Of a stretch of 64,000 nucleotides of DNA, positions 40,784 through 49,205 are shown one piece after another. Source of the stretch: JACTOJ01 sp032335695. GTDB lineage: Bacteria > Bacillota > Clostridia > Clostridiales > Clostridiaceae. The DNA lies in the NCBI RefSeq assembly GCF_032335695.1, contig NZ_JACTOJ010000009.1, positions 1 through 64,000 on the forward strand, given 5' to 3'. Both the position numbers and the translations under genes were made by a program. The notes under the pieces are model-generated. The model was not told the DNA's origin. It did not search any database and saw only the letters and a list, made by a program, of their open reading frames with translations. Numbering within the stretch: position 1 is the first letter of the stretch; each line of letters opens with the position of its first letter.

Positions 40784-42879
40784 TAATCTTTTTTGCTGTT
40801 ATACATATTCATATCTGCTATTTTGAACCATTCATCATATTTTGAATAAGAGGAATATCTTACAGCGTAACCTATAGCAGCAGATACCTTAAAAGACCTT
40901 CCGTCCTCTGTGGAAAAAGATTTTGAGGCGGATAATGAGGCTATGCTTTGAATAAGCTCTTCTGCCTTTGAAGCATCACAGCTGCTTAAAATAATTATGA
41001 ATTCATCTCCACCGATTCTAAATATTGAATCTTTATTAGAAAAAGCAGTTTTTAATATATCTGCGAACATTTTTATTAAAATATCTCCATAATAATGACC
41101 ATAATTGTCATTTACATATTTTAGATTATTTATATCACAAATTATTAGTGTTTGAGGATAAACCATGCTATCAAGAGAGGGTAATACCTTCGAATGAAAG
41201 TAATTCCTATTAAATAACTCTGTAAGAGAGTCTATTGAAAGCAGATATTCTCTTTGTTTTAAAAGCTCTTTTTCTGTCCTAGATTTTATAAGTTCACGAA
41301 TAAGCTTTATAGAGAATATGAATATAAAAATTACTACTAATATTAATACCACATTGATAACAATAAGCCTCTGATAACTTTTATCAAGATTCTCATGAGG
41401 AACTTCAACATAACCTTTCTTTGATAATTTGGTTATATCCAGCAAAGGCAGTACCTTGGTTATAATACTGGCGAGCTCAGGAGAATTTTTTGATATACCC
41501 AGATATAAATAGGAGGCAGTACTAGTAGTTCCTTTTTGCACTAAATCGAAATATCTAAGCTCATTAATATAATAATTTATTATAGATGGGTTATCTATAA
41601 GATAGTCTGCTTTACCTTCGTGTACAAGCTTCATTGATTCTTGAATATTATCTGTTTCGATTATTTTAACATTAGTTAAATTTTTGGTAAGAAAATCATT
41701 ATGCCAATATCCCTTTACTACTGCAACTTTTTTTCCTTCAAGTCCAAAGATATCCATTACTTCTTCGTTGGAATTTTTCCCTACTATAACATCTTTATCA
41801 GTGCTTAATGGTGCAGGGTAAATTATATAATTGCTTCTATCCTGGGTTTTAGCCACGTTTAGCATGTCTATTTCACCAGATTTCATCTTTGGCAGCAGTT
41901 TATTAAAATCATCAACTTCATATCTAAATTTTATTCCTACCAAATTAGTGATTGCATTTAATATTTCACCATCAATGCCTTTTAACTTGCCATCATAGTA
42001 ATCGAAGGGCAAGTAATTTTTAGCTACTCCAAAGGTAGCAATTTCGTTCTCATTAAGCCATTTCTTTTCAACATCAGACAAATTAAGTATCATTATATTG
42101 TAGTCTATTTCAGATTTATTCACCATTTTAGCTAAAGTTCCATTTGAGATGAGATGATTAAGCTCTTTATCCAGTATATCAATAAGCATAGTATTGTTTT
42201 TTACAGATGAAAAGAACATATTTGAGGTTATATCATCAATGGTAAAGGAATAGGACAAATCTTTATATTTATGTATATAATAATACATGGTTTGTTTAGA
42301 GGAAGTTATGAATGCATCTATTATACCTTTTCTTAGATCATTCACCGCATCTTCTTCAGAATTATATCTATTATAGGGCAGAAAAACATTTTTGTATTTA
42401 TCCGAAAGCTTTTCTACAACAAAATCATCGGATGATACTCCAACCATTTTGTTATCTAAGTCACCTAAAGTAGATATATTGCTGCCATTTCTAGTGAGAA
42501 CCAAGTAAGAATTCTTAATCACAGGTATTGATACAGCAGCATTATGAGATGCGATTTTGTTATATATAAGATCAAAATTATTATCTTCGGGCCTATCAGT
42601 AGGTTTCAGTTCCAGATTTATTTTTAAATCTTTATTAATTGTATCAATTAAGGGAAGTAGGTAACCTTTGGCGGAATTATCAGAGTTAAAATATTCTATG
42701 CTGGATTTGTTATCTATTCCTACTGAAATAGTTTTGTTAGAACCTCCATCCAACCATTGAATTTCATCCTGTGTAAGATTTAAGTTATTAATGTTTTCAA
42801 AAGCATAAGTAATCTTGTTTGGATATGCAAGGGATAATAAAATAGATAGCATAAAAATAAGTCCTATTTTATGATTCAT
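40765..42879 (-). CDS. Diguanylate cyclase with two solute-binding (SBP_bac_3) sensor domains
   Basis: 704 residues. A signal/anchor helix (KIGLIFMLSILLSLAYP) leads into two tandem periplasmic-binding domains, about 45-255 and 265-495. A membrane helix (LIVINVVLILVVIFIFIFSI) lies near 505-527. The cytoplasmic GGDEF domain carries an intact RIGGDEF motif, so it should synthesise c-di-GMP. The residues five before GGDEF read SNKD, lacking the Arg of the RxxD inhibitory site, so product inhibition may be absent. The domains probably sense amino acids or similar solutes outside. A PilZ effector at 53214 could read the signal. Confidence 0.9.
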   Translation of the reverse strand: MNHKIGLIFMLSILLSLAYPNKITYAFENINNLNLTQDEIQWLDGGSNKTISVGIDNKSSIEYFNSDNSAKGYLLPLIDTINKDLKINLELKPTDRPEDNNFDLIYNKIASHNAAVSIPVIKNSYLVLTRNGSNISTLGDLDNKMVGVSSDDFVVEKLSDKYKNVFLPYNRYNSEEDAVNDLRKGIIDAFITSSKQTMYYYIHKYKDLSYSFTIDDITSNMFFSSVKNNTMLIDILDKELNHLISNGTLAKMVNKSEIDYNIMILNLSDVEKKWLNENEIATFGVAKNYLPFDYYDGKLKGIDGEILNAITNLVGIKFRYEVDDFNKLLPKMKSGEIDMLNVAKTQDRSNYIIYPAPLSTDKDVIVGKNSNEEVMDIFGLEGKKVAVVKGYWHNDFLTKNLTNVKIIETDNIQESMKLVHEGKADYLIDNPSIINYYINELRYFDLVQKGTTSTASYLYLGISKNSPELASIITKVLPLLDITKLSKKGYVEVPHENLDKSYQRLIVINVVLILVVIFIFIFSIKLIRELIKSRTEKELLKQREYLLSIDSLTELFNRNYFHSKVLPSLDSMVYPQTLIICDINNLKYVNDNYGHYYGDILIKMFADILKTAFSNKDSIFRIGGDEFIIILSSCDASKAEELIQSIASLSASKSFSTEDGRSFKVSAAIGYAVRYSSYSKYDEWFKIADMNMYNSKKDYKNTEV

Positions 42880-43143
42880 TGGTAAAACACCTACTTAAAA
42901 CATTATAGAAATATAATTGAAGCACTGGGTTACAATAACGTATTTTACAATAAATATTAAAACATGCGTCAGTCATTACATATTAAATAATTACATTATA
43001 TCATAAAAGTGATCATATAACATATTTAAAATCTTGATATACATAAATAGCATCAAGGCTAGTATTAATAGCTGTTATATTATTGAGGATTATTTTTTAT
43101 GTTATAATGATATTATTATATTTATTTGACAAGGTGGTTGAGA

Positions 43144-44004
43144 ATGAGTAATATTGGTTTAGTTTTAGAGGGAGGAGCACTAAGAGGACTTTATACTTGC
43201 GGTGTTCTGGATTTTTTTATGGAAAAGAATATATGGTTATCATATTCTATAGGAGTATCTGCAGGAGCCTGTAACGGAGTTTCTTATGTATCTAGGCAGA
43301 AGGAGAGAAGCAGGAGAATAAATGTTGATTATGTTAATGATAAGAGATATCTAAGCTTTAGAAATCTCTTAAGGGAAAAAAGTGTATTCGGTATCGATTT
43401 TGCTTACAATCAGCTTCCTAATATACTTGATCCTTTTGATTATAATAAATTTTTTGACTGTGAAGAGAATTTTACTATAGTTGCTACTGATTGTGTTACA
43501 GGAAAACCAGTGTATTTTAATAAAGACCATTTTAAAGGAAATAAAGAGGATATACTTACAGCTATAAGAGCTTCAAGCAGCATGCCCTTTTTAGCTCCAA
43601 TAGTTCACTATGATGGACTAGCTCTTCTAGATGGAGGTATAGCAGATCCAATTCCTATAAGAAAAGCCATAGCAGATGGGAATAAAAAAAATATAGTGGT
43701 GCTTACAAGAAATAAAGGATATAGGAAAGAACCTTTTAAACTTGGGTGGGCAGCAAGCAAGCTTTATGCAAAATATCCAGGAATAGTTAAAGCTATGAAG
43801 GAAAGATACATGCTATACAATGATACTTTAGAGTACATAGAAGAGTTAGAAAAAGAAAACAAGGTATTAGTCTTAACACCTAGTAAACCGATAGAAGTTG
43901 GAAGATTAGAGAAGGATAAAGATAAACTAATAGCTTTATACAAAAATGGTTATAGGGATGCAGAGGAAAAATATAAACAAATAATAGAATTCCTGCAAAA
44001 ATAA
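43144..44004 (+). CDS. Patatin-like phospholipase
   Basis: About 286 residues of the bacterial patatin (YjjU-like) group. It has the oxyanion loop EGGALRG, the nucleophile elbow GVSAGACNG (GxSxG) near residue 42, and the catalytic Asp in LLDGGIADP. Together these form the Ser-Asp dyad of lipid acyl hydrolases. No signal peptide, so the enzyme acts inside the cell. The ATG at 43144 lies after AAGGTGG. It ends at a hairpin shared with the opposing small ORFs. Confidence 0.93.
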   Translation: MSNIGLVLEGGALRGLYTCGVLDFFMEKNIWLSYSIGVSAGACNGVSYVSRQKERSRRINVDYVNDKRYLSFRNLLREKSVFGIDFAYNQLPNILDPFDYNKFFDCEENFTIVATDCVTGKPVYFNKDHFKGNKEDILTAIRASSSMPFLAPIVHYDGLALLDGGIADPIPIRKAIADGNKKNIVVLTRNKGYRKEPFKLGWAASKLYAKYPGIVKAMKERYMLYNDTLEYIEELEKENKVLVLTPSKPIEVGRLEKDKDKLIALYKNGYRDAEEKYKQIIEFLQK

Positions 44005-44006
44005 AA

Positions 44007-44055
44007 TTAGCGGGGTTTACATTCTTATTTAATAAGGCTGTAAACTCCGCTATAA
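44007..44055. terminator. Bidirectional terminator
   Basis: TAGCGGGGTTTACA at 44008-44021 pairs, with one G-T wobble, with TGTAAACTCCGCTA at 44039-44052. It lies between the patatin gene and the convergent small ORFs; the last codons of the nearer one fall in the right arm. Confidence 0.8.
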
Positions 44056-44118
44056 AAATTTCTCAGTTGTATATTTCATTTGAAAATACAACTCCCATCT
44101 ACTGGGTGCTACAAACAT
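44050..44118 (-). CDS. Candidate 22-aa small ORF
   Basis: MFVAPSRWELYFQ then MKYTTEKFL. CGGAGGTAGC lies 7 nt before the ATG, as good a site as those of the large genes. It lies 51 bp after the stop of the 29-aa ORF and ends in the terminator arm, so the two appear to form one short transcript. There is no membrane helix. Function unknown; real translation is inferred only from the ribosome binding site and placement. Confidence 0.45.
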   Translation of the reverse strand: MFVAPSRWELYFQMKYTTEKFL

Positions 44119-44169
44119 AATGCTACCTCCGAATGCATTAAGCAAATAGTATATAATCACTATAATTGC

Positions 44170-44259
44170 TTAGAAAGGATTATAAAGACTGAAAAAAGCA
44201 GAAGCTAAGATGATTGCAGCTGAAAATGTTAAAGGTGCAGCTTTTCTTATTTTTGCCAT
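44170..44259 (-). CDS. Candidate 29-aa hydrophobic peptide
   Basis: A basic start MAKIRKAA, a hydrophobic stretch PLTFSAAIILASAFF and the tail SLYNPF. AAAGGAGGG lies 6 nt before the ATG. The shape, charged N-terminus then a hydrophobic core with an Ala-Ser-Ala site, resembles a peptide-pheromone precursor or a one-helix membrane peptide. It is divergent from the sensor kinase gene at 44539 and upstream of the 22-aa ORF. Nothing else was seen in the 44260-44538 stretch apart from AT-rich promoter sequence. Confidence 0.5.
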   Translation of the reverse strand: MAKIRKAAPLTFSAAIILASAFFSLYNPF

Positions 44260-44538
44260 AATATACCCTCCTTTTAATGAATTTTCTAACGATTTAATCT
44301 TTAATGATATTATATAATGACTATTGACGAAATGCTTCACTATTTATTAAATACGGAGGAAAATTATCAATGTGTCAAAATATATTGATAATTATTAGTA
44401 AATAGTTAAAAAACAATTTCTAATAAGCCTTTCAATAGAACAATCGTATTTTATACGTGTAGTAATAAGCTCTTAATAATTGGAATTCAATCTTTGTTTT
44501 GGTATAATAAAACAATGAATATTCTTGGAAGTGATTAA

Positions 44539-46551
44539 ATGAAAAAATACAATCCTATGATTATATTAATTATTGTTACTTTAACTATAGCGCCATTGAT
44601 TTTTATGAATTATGTCTTAGTTTATAATTCTGATAAAGGTAATAATGGTCAGTTGCATTATTATTATAAGTCAGTGAATATAGCTGAGGTAAATTCTGCT
44701 ATTCCAGTAGATTCACAATGGAGCAAAACTGGTTGGAGCAGCTTCAATATACCTGGTAAACCTAAAGTTAATAGCAATAATTATGTCTGGATTAAAATTA
44801 GTATTCAAGGCGAGCCTATTAAAAATGCAGCCCTGATGCTTAAGGCTTATGATCAGATTTTTCAAGTGTATATGGATAAAAATGTGATTTATAGCTATGG
44901 AAGCTTTAATAAAAGCACTTTGAACAATACCATAGGGTCTCCTACTCATTTTATTGACCTGCCTAATGATTATTCAGGCAAGGATTTATATATTAAAATG
45001 TACTCCTCTGAAAAAGCAAATATAGGATATATTAGAAGTATTAGCATAGATGATAAAAACAAATTGGTTATTAATATGATAAAAACTAATCTTATGCAAG
45101 CTATATTAGCTTTTATATTCATTGTTATCGGATTATGTTCAATACCGCTGGGATTTATAAGGAAAAGCTATAAACCCATATGTATTAATTTTAGTGCAGC
45201 ATGTATAATCACTGGAATATGGCTTCTATCAGATGGTGAGATTAAACAAATTTTCACATCTAATTATACTTTGTGTAAGTATATATCTGGTACCGCCTTT
45301 TACATATTACCAGCCATATATTACAATTTGATTAAGCACATATTAAATAACAGATTTTCTAAATATCTTTTTATAATGGCTAAGTCTCATGTTATTTTTG
45401 TTTTAGCTGCATTTACAATGGATTTTTTGAGAGTAAGTTCGATTATTCTAGTTCAACCTATATTTTTTATTTTGTTTGGAATAAATATGCTTTTGCTTAT
45501 TTATATATTGATTGAATCTTATAGGGAAGGAAATCAGGCTACAAAACTTATATCTTTAAGCTTTTTCCTTATGTGCTCTTTTGCTGTTGAGGATTTAATA
45601 AATTGGAATTTGAATGTGAAGCATATACCAATATACTTTTCTCAGTGGGGGATTTTTATATTTATAATAACACTTATAATTTTAATGCTTAGAGATATGC
45701 TTAATAATGAAATGAGAGCTTATGAGTATTCTCAGAAGCTTAAGGAAGCCAAGGTAAATGACAGATTAAAAGCAGAGTTTTTTTCAAATATATCTCATGA
45801 ACTAAGAACACCCATAAATGTGATTTTGAGCACAGTTCAGCTTCTAAATTTATTTTCCAGAGATGGCAGCTTAAAAAGTGAAAATAGAGACATTGATAAA
45901 TATCTAGGAATAATGAAGCAGAACTCATATAGGCTAATAAGGCTGGTAAATAATATAATAGATATAACTCAAATAGATTCAGGATATTTAAAACTATCTA
46001 TGGCTAAACATAATATAGTGGAAATAGTAGAAAATATAACTCAAGACGCAGTTCAATATATTAAAGATAAAAATATCAGTATCACTTTTGATACTGATGT
46101 GGAGGAAAAAATAATAAGTTGTGATTCTGAAGCAATAGATAGGATAATGCTTAATTTATTATCTAATGCAGTGAAATTTAGTAAGCCTAATGGTAAAATA
46201 ATTGTAAGTGTATGCGATAGAGAAAGTTTTGTAGATATAATAATCCATGATGATGGTATTGGAATTGAAACAGATAAACAGAATATTATATTTGAAAGAT
46301 TTGCAAAGGTGGATAAATCATTAACTAGAAATAATGAAGGCAGCGGGATTGGGCTATCAATTGTGAAGTCTTTAGTTGAAATGCATGGGGGAAGAATTGC
46401 TTTAGAAAGTGAGTATGATGTAGGAACTACTTTTACTATAAGTTTACCTGCGAATAAGAAGATAACTTATAAAGAAATTGCTATGAAAGAAATCAGCACA
46501 GCCCATGAAGAAAAAATAGATATAGAGTTTTCGGACATATATAATAACTAG
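44539..46551 (+). CDS. Sensor histidine kinase with 7TM-type membrane sensor
   Basis: 670 residues. An N-terminal helix and an extracytoplasmic beta-rich domain (about 30-180, resembling 7TMR-DISM extracellular domains) precede seven membrane helices (about 185-395). A HisKA domain follows with the phospho-acceptor in FSNISHELRTPINVI. The HATPase has NLLSNAVKFSK (N-box), HDDGIGIE (G1) and GSGIGLSIVKSLVEMHGG (G2). No response regulator is adjacent, so it is an orphan here. The divergent small peptides beside it are candidate inputs, though this is unproven. It ends at a strong terminator. Confidence 0.92.
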   Translation: MKKYNPMIILIIVTLTIAPLIFMNYVLVYNSDKGNNGQLHYYYKSVNIAEVNSAIPVDSQWSKTGWSSFNIPGKPKVNSNNYVWIKISIQGEPIKNAALMLKAYDQIFQVYMDKNVIYSYGSFNKSTLNNTIGSPTHFIDLPNDYSGKDLYIKMYSSEKANIGYIRSISIDDKNKLVINMIKTNLMQAILAFIFIVIGLCSIPLGFIRKSYKPICINFSAACIITGIWLLSDGEIKQIFTSNYTLCKYISGTAFYILPAIYYNLIKHILNNRFSKYLFIMAKSHVIFVLAAFTMDFLRVSSIILVQPIFFILFGINMLLLIYILIESYREGNQATKLISLSFFLMCSFAVEDLINWNLNVKHIPIYFSQWGIFIFIITLIILMLRDMLNNEMRAYEYSQKLKEAKVNDRLKAEFFSNISHELRTPINVILSTVQLLNLFSRDGSLKSENRDIDKYLGIMKQNSYRLIRLVNNIIDITQIDSGYLKLSMAKHNIVEIVENITQDAVQYIKDKNISITFDTDVEEKIISCDSEAIDRIMLNLLSNAVKFSKPNGKIIVSVCDRESFVDIIIHDDGIGIETDKQNIIFERFAKVDKSLTRNNEGSGIGLSIVKSLVEMHGGRIALESEYDVGTTFTISLPANKKITYKEIAMKEISTAHEEKIDIEFSDIYNN

Positions 46552-46552
46552 C

Positions 46553-46604
46553 AAAAGAGCTGCATTATATTAGAAAGCAATCTAATATAATGCAGCTCCT
46601 TTTG
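46553..46604. terminator. Strong bidirectional terminator
   Basis: GAGCTGCATTATATTAGA at 46557-46574 pairs perfectly over 18 bp with 46581-46598, loop AAGCAA, flanked by AAAA and CTTTTG. It separates the kinase from the convergent GNAT gene. Confidence 0.9.
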
Positions 46605-46611
46605 TTCTATA

Positions 46612-47145
46612 TTAAACAACCGCACATTTTTGTAAGCTTATTTCTTTTTGCTCATTTACATGTGCAGATGCATATTCCTTACAAAATAACGCTCTAATAT
46701 ATCCTCGATCCGTTGTGGTTGATTCAATATAAAAACCTCTTCCATAATAAAATCTTACAAGTGAAAACATTCGAGAAGCGGTATGCAGATAAAGCCTTCT
46801 TATGCCTAAGGTTTCCATATATTCATCTACGGCATTCATTAATATCTTGCCAACACCATTTTTTTGGTAAGATGAGCTCACACCGAAACGGCTAAGGTAA
46901 CCAGTTTTGTCAGGTTTTATTTCAATTCTGACGCTTCCAATTACAGTACCATTACATACAGCAACTAAAACCAATTTTGACATTACATCATTTTTTATAA
47001 TTTCATAAGTTTCGCAAAGTGCAGGAAGAGTTATTTTTATTTCTGCGTCTCTTGAATAAGATCCAAAAGCTTCCTTAGTTATGTTTTGAATTTGAGGAAT
47101 ATCATCCTCTACAGCCTTTCTAACCACAAAGACCATTTGTTCCAT
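46612..47145 (-). CDS. GNAT-family N-acetyltransferase
   Basis: 177 residues of the GNAT fold. The N-terminal RKAVEDDIPQIQNITKEAF and the strand KLVLVAVCNGTVIGSVRIEI lead to the acetyl-CoA pyrophosphate loop around SSSYQKNGVGKILMNAV. The motif B region is YLHTASRMFSLVRFYYGRGFY. The acceptor substrate is unknown. The 47146-47524 stretch upstream is AT-rich and holds no gene that I can see. Confidence 0.88.
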   Translation of the reverse strand: MEQMVFVVRKAVEDDIPQIQNITKEAFGSYSRDAEIKITLPALCETYEIIKNDVMSKLVLVAVCNGTVIGSVRIEIKPDKTGYLSRFGVSSSYQKNGVGKILMNAVDEYMETLGIRRLYLHTASRMFSLVRFYYGRGFYIESTTTDRGYIRALFCKEYASAHVNEQKEISLQKCAVV

Positions 47146-47524
47146 CGATCTACCCCCAGTATTAAAATATTCTAAATAAAAAAATCAACTTATAATCATG
47201 TGGATACAAGTAAATAATTACTTTTTAATTAACAGCTCTCCAATATTCTACATAATAAAAGCTTAGAATATTAGAATTAATAATACATGATTTTAAGTTA
47301 AATGGTTAATACAAAAATATATAAACTTACTGTCTGCGTGTAATTATACATCGATATGATTAAAAATGCAATAAATAATATAAAAAAAATATTGAAAAAA
47401 ATTAGGGCCGTAAATTGTAAAATTGAGAGTGCAATACTGGATTTTTTGAATAATATGTAATAGAGAGATTATCATATATTTTTTATAGGTGATAGTTCCT
47501 TAAAGAACTAAAGGAGGAGATAGA

Positions 47525-47773
47525 GTGGGCTCATGTGCAAGAAGAAATTGTTGCAGACCATGCTGCAGGCCATGTTGTGAACCTATAGTAGTAACAAATG
47601 TAACCAGACCGAGAATAAGCAGAACATTGTTAGCTGGAGCGCTTCTAGCCTTGCTCGCAGGTACTTTTGTGAATAATGATCCCAATGTGAATACTAATGT
47701 AATAAATATAAATAGTGATCCTATAGATGGTGATCCCTGCGATTGCAATTGCAGCTGCAATAGATGCTGTTAA
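47525..47773 (+). CDS. Cysteine-rich small protein with CCRPCC repeats
   Basis: 82 residues from a GTG start behind AAAGGAGGAGAT. Three parts are visible. The N-terminus is CARRNCCRPCCRPCCEP, the middle is a hydrophobic stretch around ISRTLLAGALLALLAGTFV, and an Asn/Asp-rich linker leads to CDCNCSCNRCC at the end. The 14 or so Cys in two clusters suggest disulfide cross-linking or metal binding at the cell or spore surface. The family is not recognised. It is transcribed alone, with a hairpin following. Confidence 0.75.
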   Translation: MGSCARRNCCRPCCRPCCEPIVVTNVTRPRISRTLLAGALLALLAGTFVNNDPNVNTNVININSDPIDGDPCDCNCSCNRCC

Positions 47774-47796
47774 AAATTAAATTTTAATAAGTTAAA

Positions 47797-47864
47797 TATG
47801 TATCCAAGCTCAGTATTAATTCAACAAATTGAAATTTTAAGTTGAAAGTAAAGTGGTGAGCTTG
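47797..47864 (+). terminator. Terminator-like inverted repeat
   Basis: ATCCAAGCTCA pairs with TGAGCTTGGAT across a 45-nt loop that itself holds a TTCAACAAATTGAA-type fold. TTTGCATTTTT follows. Confidence 0.6.
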
Positions 47865-48001
47865 GATTTGCATTTTTAGAAGTAGTTACAAAAATCAATA
47901 TTTGATGCTGTGAAGATATTTATAAACATACAATAATATGCATAAAATATGAGATGATTTTGAAAAATAAGTATTTTCAATATACATGTATCATTATCAA
48001 T

Positions 48002-48042
48002 TAGTAATAATTATTGACAATAATATTTTACTATGATAAATT
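48002..48042 (+). promoter_or_regulatory. Promoter with Fur/PerR-like box before the ribD-like gene
   Basis: TTGACA at 48014-48019 and TAAATT at 48037-48042 have a 17-nt spacer. TAGTAATAATTATTG at 48002-48016 overlaps the -35 and matches 10 of 14 fixed positions of both the Fur and PerR 7-1-7 patterns. No FMN riboswitch is visible in 47865-48126. The box is a weak call. Confidence 0.4.
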
Positions 48043-48126
48043 TAGATTATCAAAAAAGTGACATTATTTTCAAATAAGTTTTAAATTGAGTAGGCTGTAA
48101 ATAATATATAGTAAGGTGATATAATA

Positions 48127-49191
48127 ATGAATGATATATATATGAGACAGACAATTTACTTAGCTAAAAAAGGAATTGGCTTTGTAAATCCAGATCCGCT
48201 AGTAGGGGCTATATTAGTAAAAAACGATAAAATAGTTGGCAGTGCCTATAAGAGTTTTTACGGAGAAGATGCAGTTATAAAAGCTATAGATAATGCAGGT
48301 GAAGATTCCGCCAATTCGGAATTGTATACTAATTTTGAGCCTGATTGGGAATCAGTTTTTAAAAGCGGTGTAAAAAGGATATATATTGGAGCCTTAGATA
48401 TTAATCCAGATAAAGATCCTAAAAATATAGAGCGTATTGCAAATTCTGGAATTGAAGTGATTACTAACGTATTAAAACAGGATTGTGAAAGCTTAAATGA
48501 AATATATTTGCATTTTATAAGTAAAGGGACTCCCTTCGTTTTTACCAAGTGGGCAATGAGTTTAGATGGTAAAATAGCAACTAGGACAGGGGATTCAAAA
48601 TGGATAAGCGGAGATGAAAGCTTAGAATTTGTTCATCATCTAAGACAAAGAGTGGCAGCTATAATGGTTGGAGAGAATACAGTACGCAAAGACAACCCTA
48701 TGTTAACCACAAGATTAAAAGGAGTTAAGATATCCAATCCTGTAAGAATAATATTATCTCGGCATGGAGATATAAATATGGATGCCAATGTTTTAAAAAT
48801 AGATGAGAGTATGAAAACAATAATTGTGGTATCTTCAAATATATCAATTGAAAAAGAAAATGCATTTTTAAATAAAGGAGCTGAAATTATAAAATTAGAT
48901 GAGGTCAATGGAAGAATAGATTTTAAGGTAATGCTGAAAGAACTTGGAAAAAGAAAAATAGATTCCTTATATATAGAAGGAGGGAGTGGAGTTTTAGGGT
49001 CAGCTTTTGAAAGCAAAATAGTGAATAAGGTATATGTAGCAGTTGCACCTAAAATAATAGGAGGAAAAGAAGCTGTTACAGCTGTGGCAGGCAAAGGGAT
49101 AGATAAAATGGCTGATGCAATTGTATTAAATAAAGTAACCCACGAAGTTATAGGCAGCGATGTCATAATCAGTGGATATATAAATAACTAA
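48127..49191 (+). CDS. RibD-like protein with degenerate deaminase and intact reductase domain
   Basis: 354 residues with the RibD two-domain layout. In the N-terminal deaminase-like domain the usual zinc-binding HAE is replaced by Asp48-Ala49-Val50. The PCxxxGRTPPC segment is absent (sequence goes from NFEP straight to DWESVF), so all zinc ligands and the catalytic Glu are gone. The reductase domain from about 140 keeps its motifs: KWAMSLDGKIATRTGDSKWI, AIMVGENTVRKDNPMLT, SLYIEGGSGVLGSAF and VAPKIIGG. It should reduce the ribosyl group of the pyrimidine but not deaminate it. It precedes the RibBA-like gene by 14 bp. Neither ribE nor ribH is present. Confidence 0.85.
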   Translation: MNDIYMRQTIYLAKKGIGFVNPDPLVGAILVKNDKIVGSAYKSFYGEDAVIKAIDNAGEDSANSELYTNFEPDWESVFKSGVKRIYIGALDINPDKDPKNIERIANSGIEVITNVLKQDCESLNEIYLHFISKGTPFVFTKWAMSLDGKIATRTGDSKWISGDESLEFVHHLRQRVAAIMVGENTVRKDNPMLTTRLKGVKISNPVRIILSRHGDINMDANVLKIDESMKTIIVVSSNISIEKENAFLNKGAEIIKLDEVNGRIDFKVMLKELGKRKIDSLYIEGGSGVLGSAFESKIVNKVYVAVAPKIIGGKEAVTAVAGKGIDKMADAIVLNKVTHEVIGSDVIISGYINN

Positions 49192-49205
49192 ATAGGAGGG
49201 TTTTT

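Noticed and set aside
44050..44259. AgrD-type cyclic peptide precursor
   Set aside because: Neither small ORF has a Cys or Ser followed by the acidic tail of AgrD, and there is no agrB gene nearby.
47865..48126. FMN riboswitch before the ribD-like gene
   Set aside because: None of the conserved RFN segments can be found on the plus strand; only a promoter and a weak iron-box-like site.
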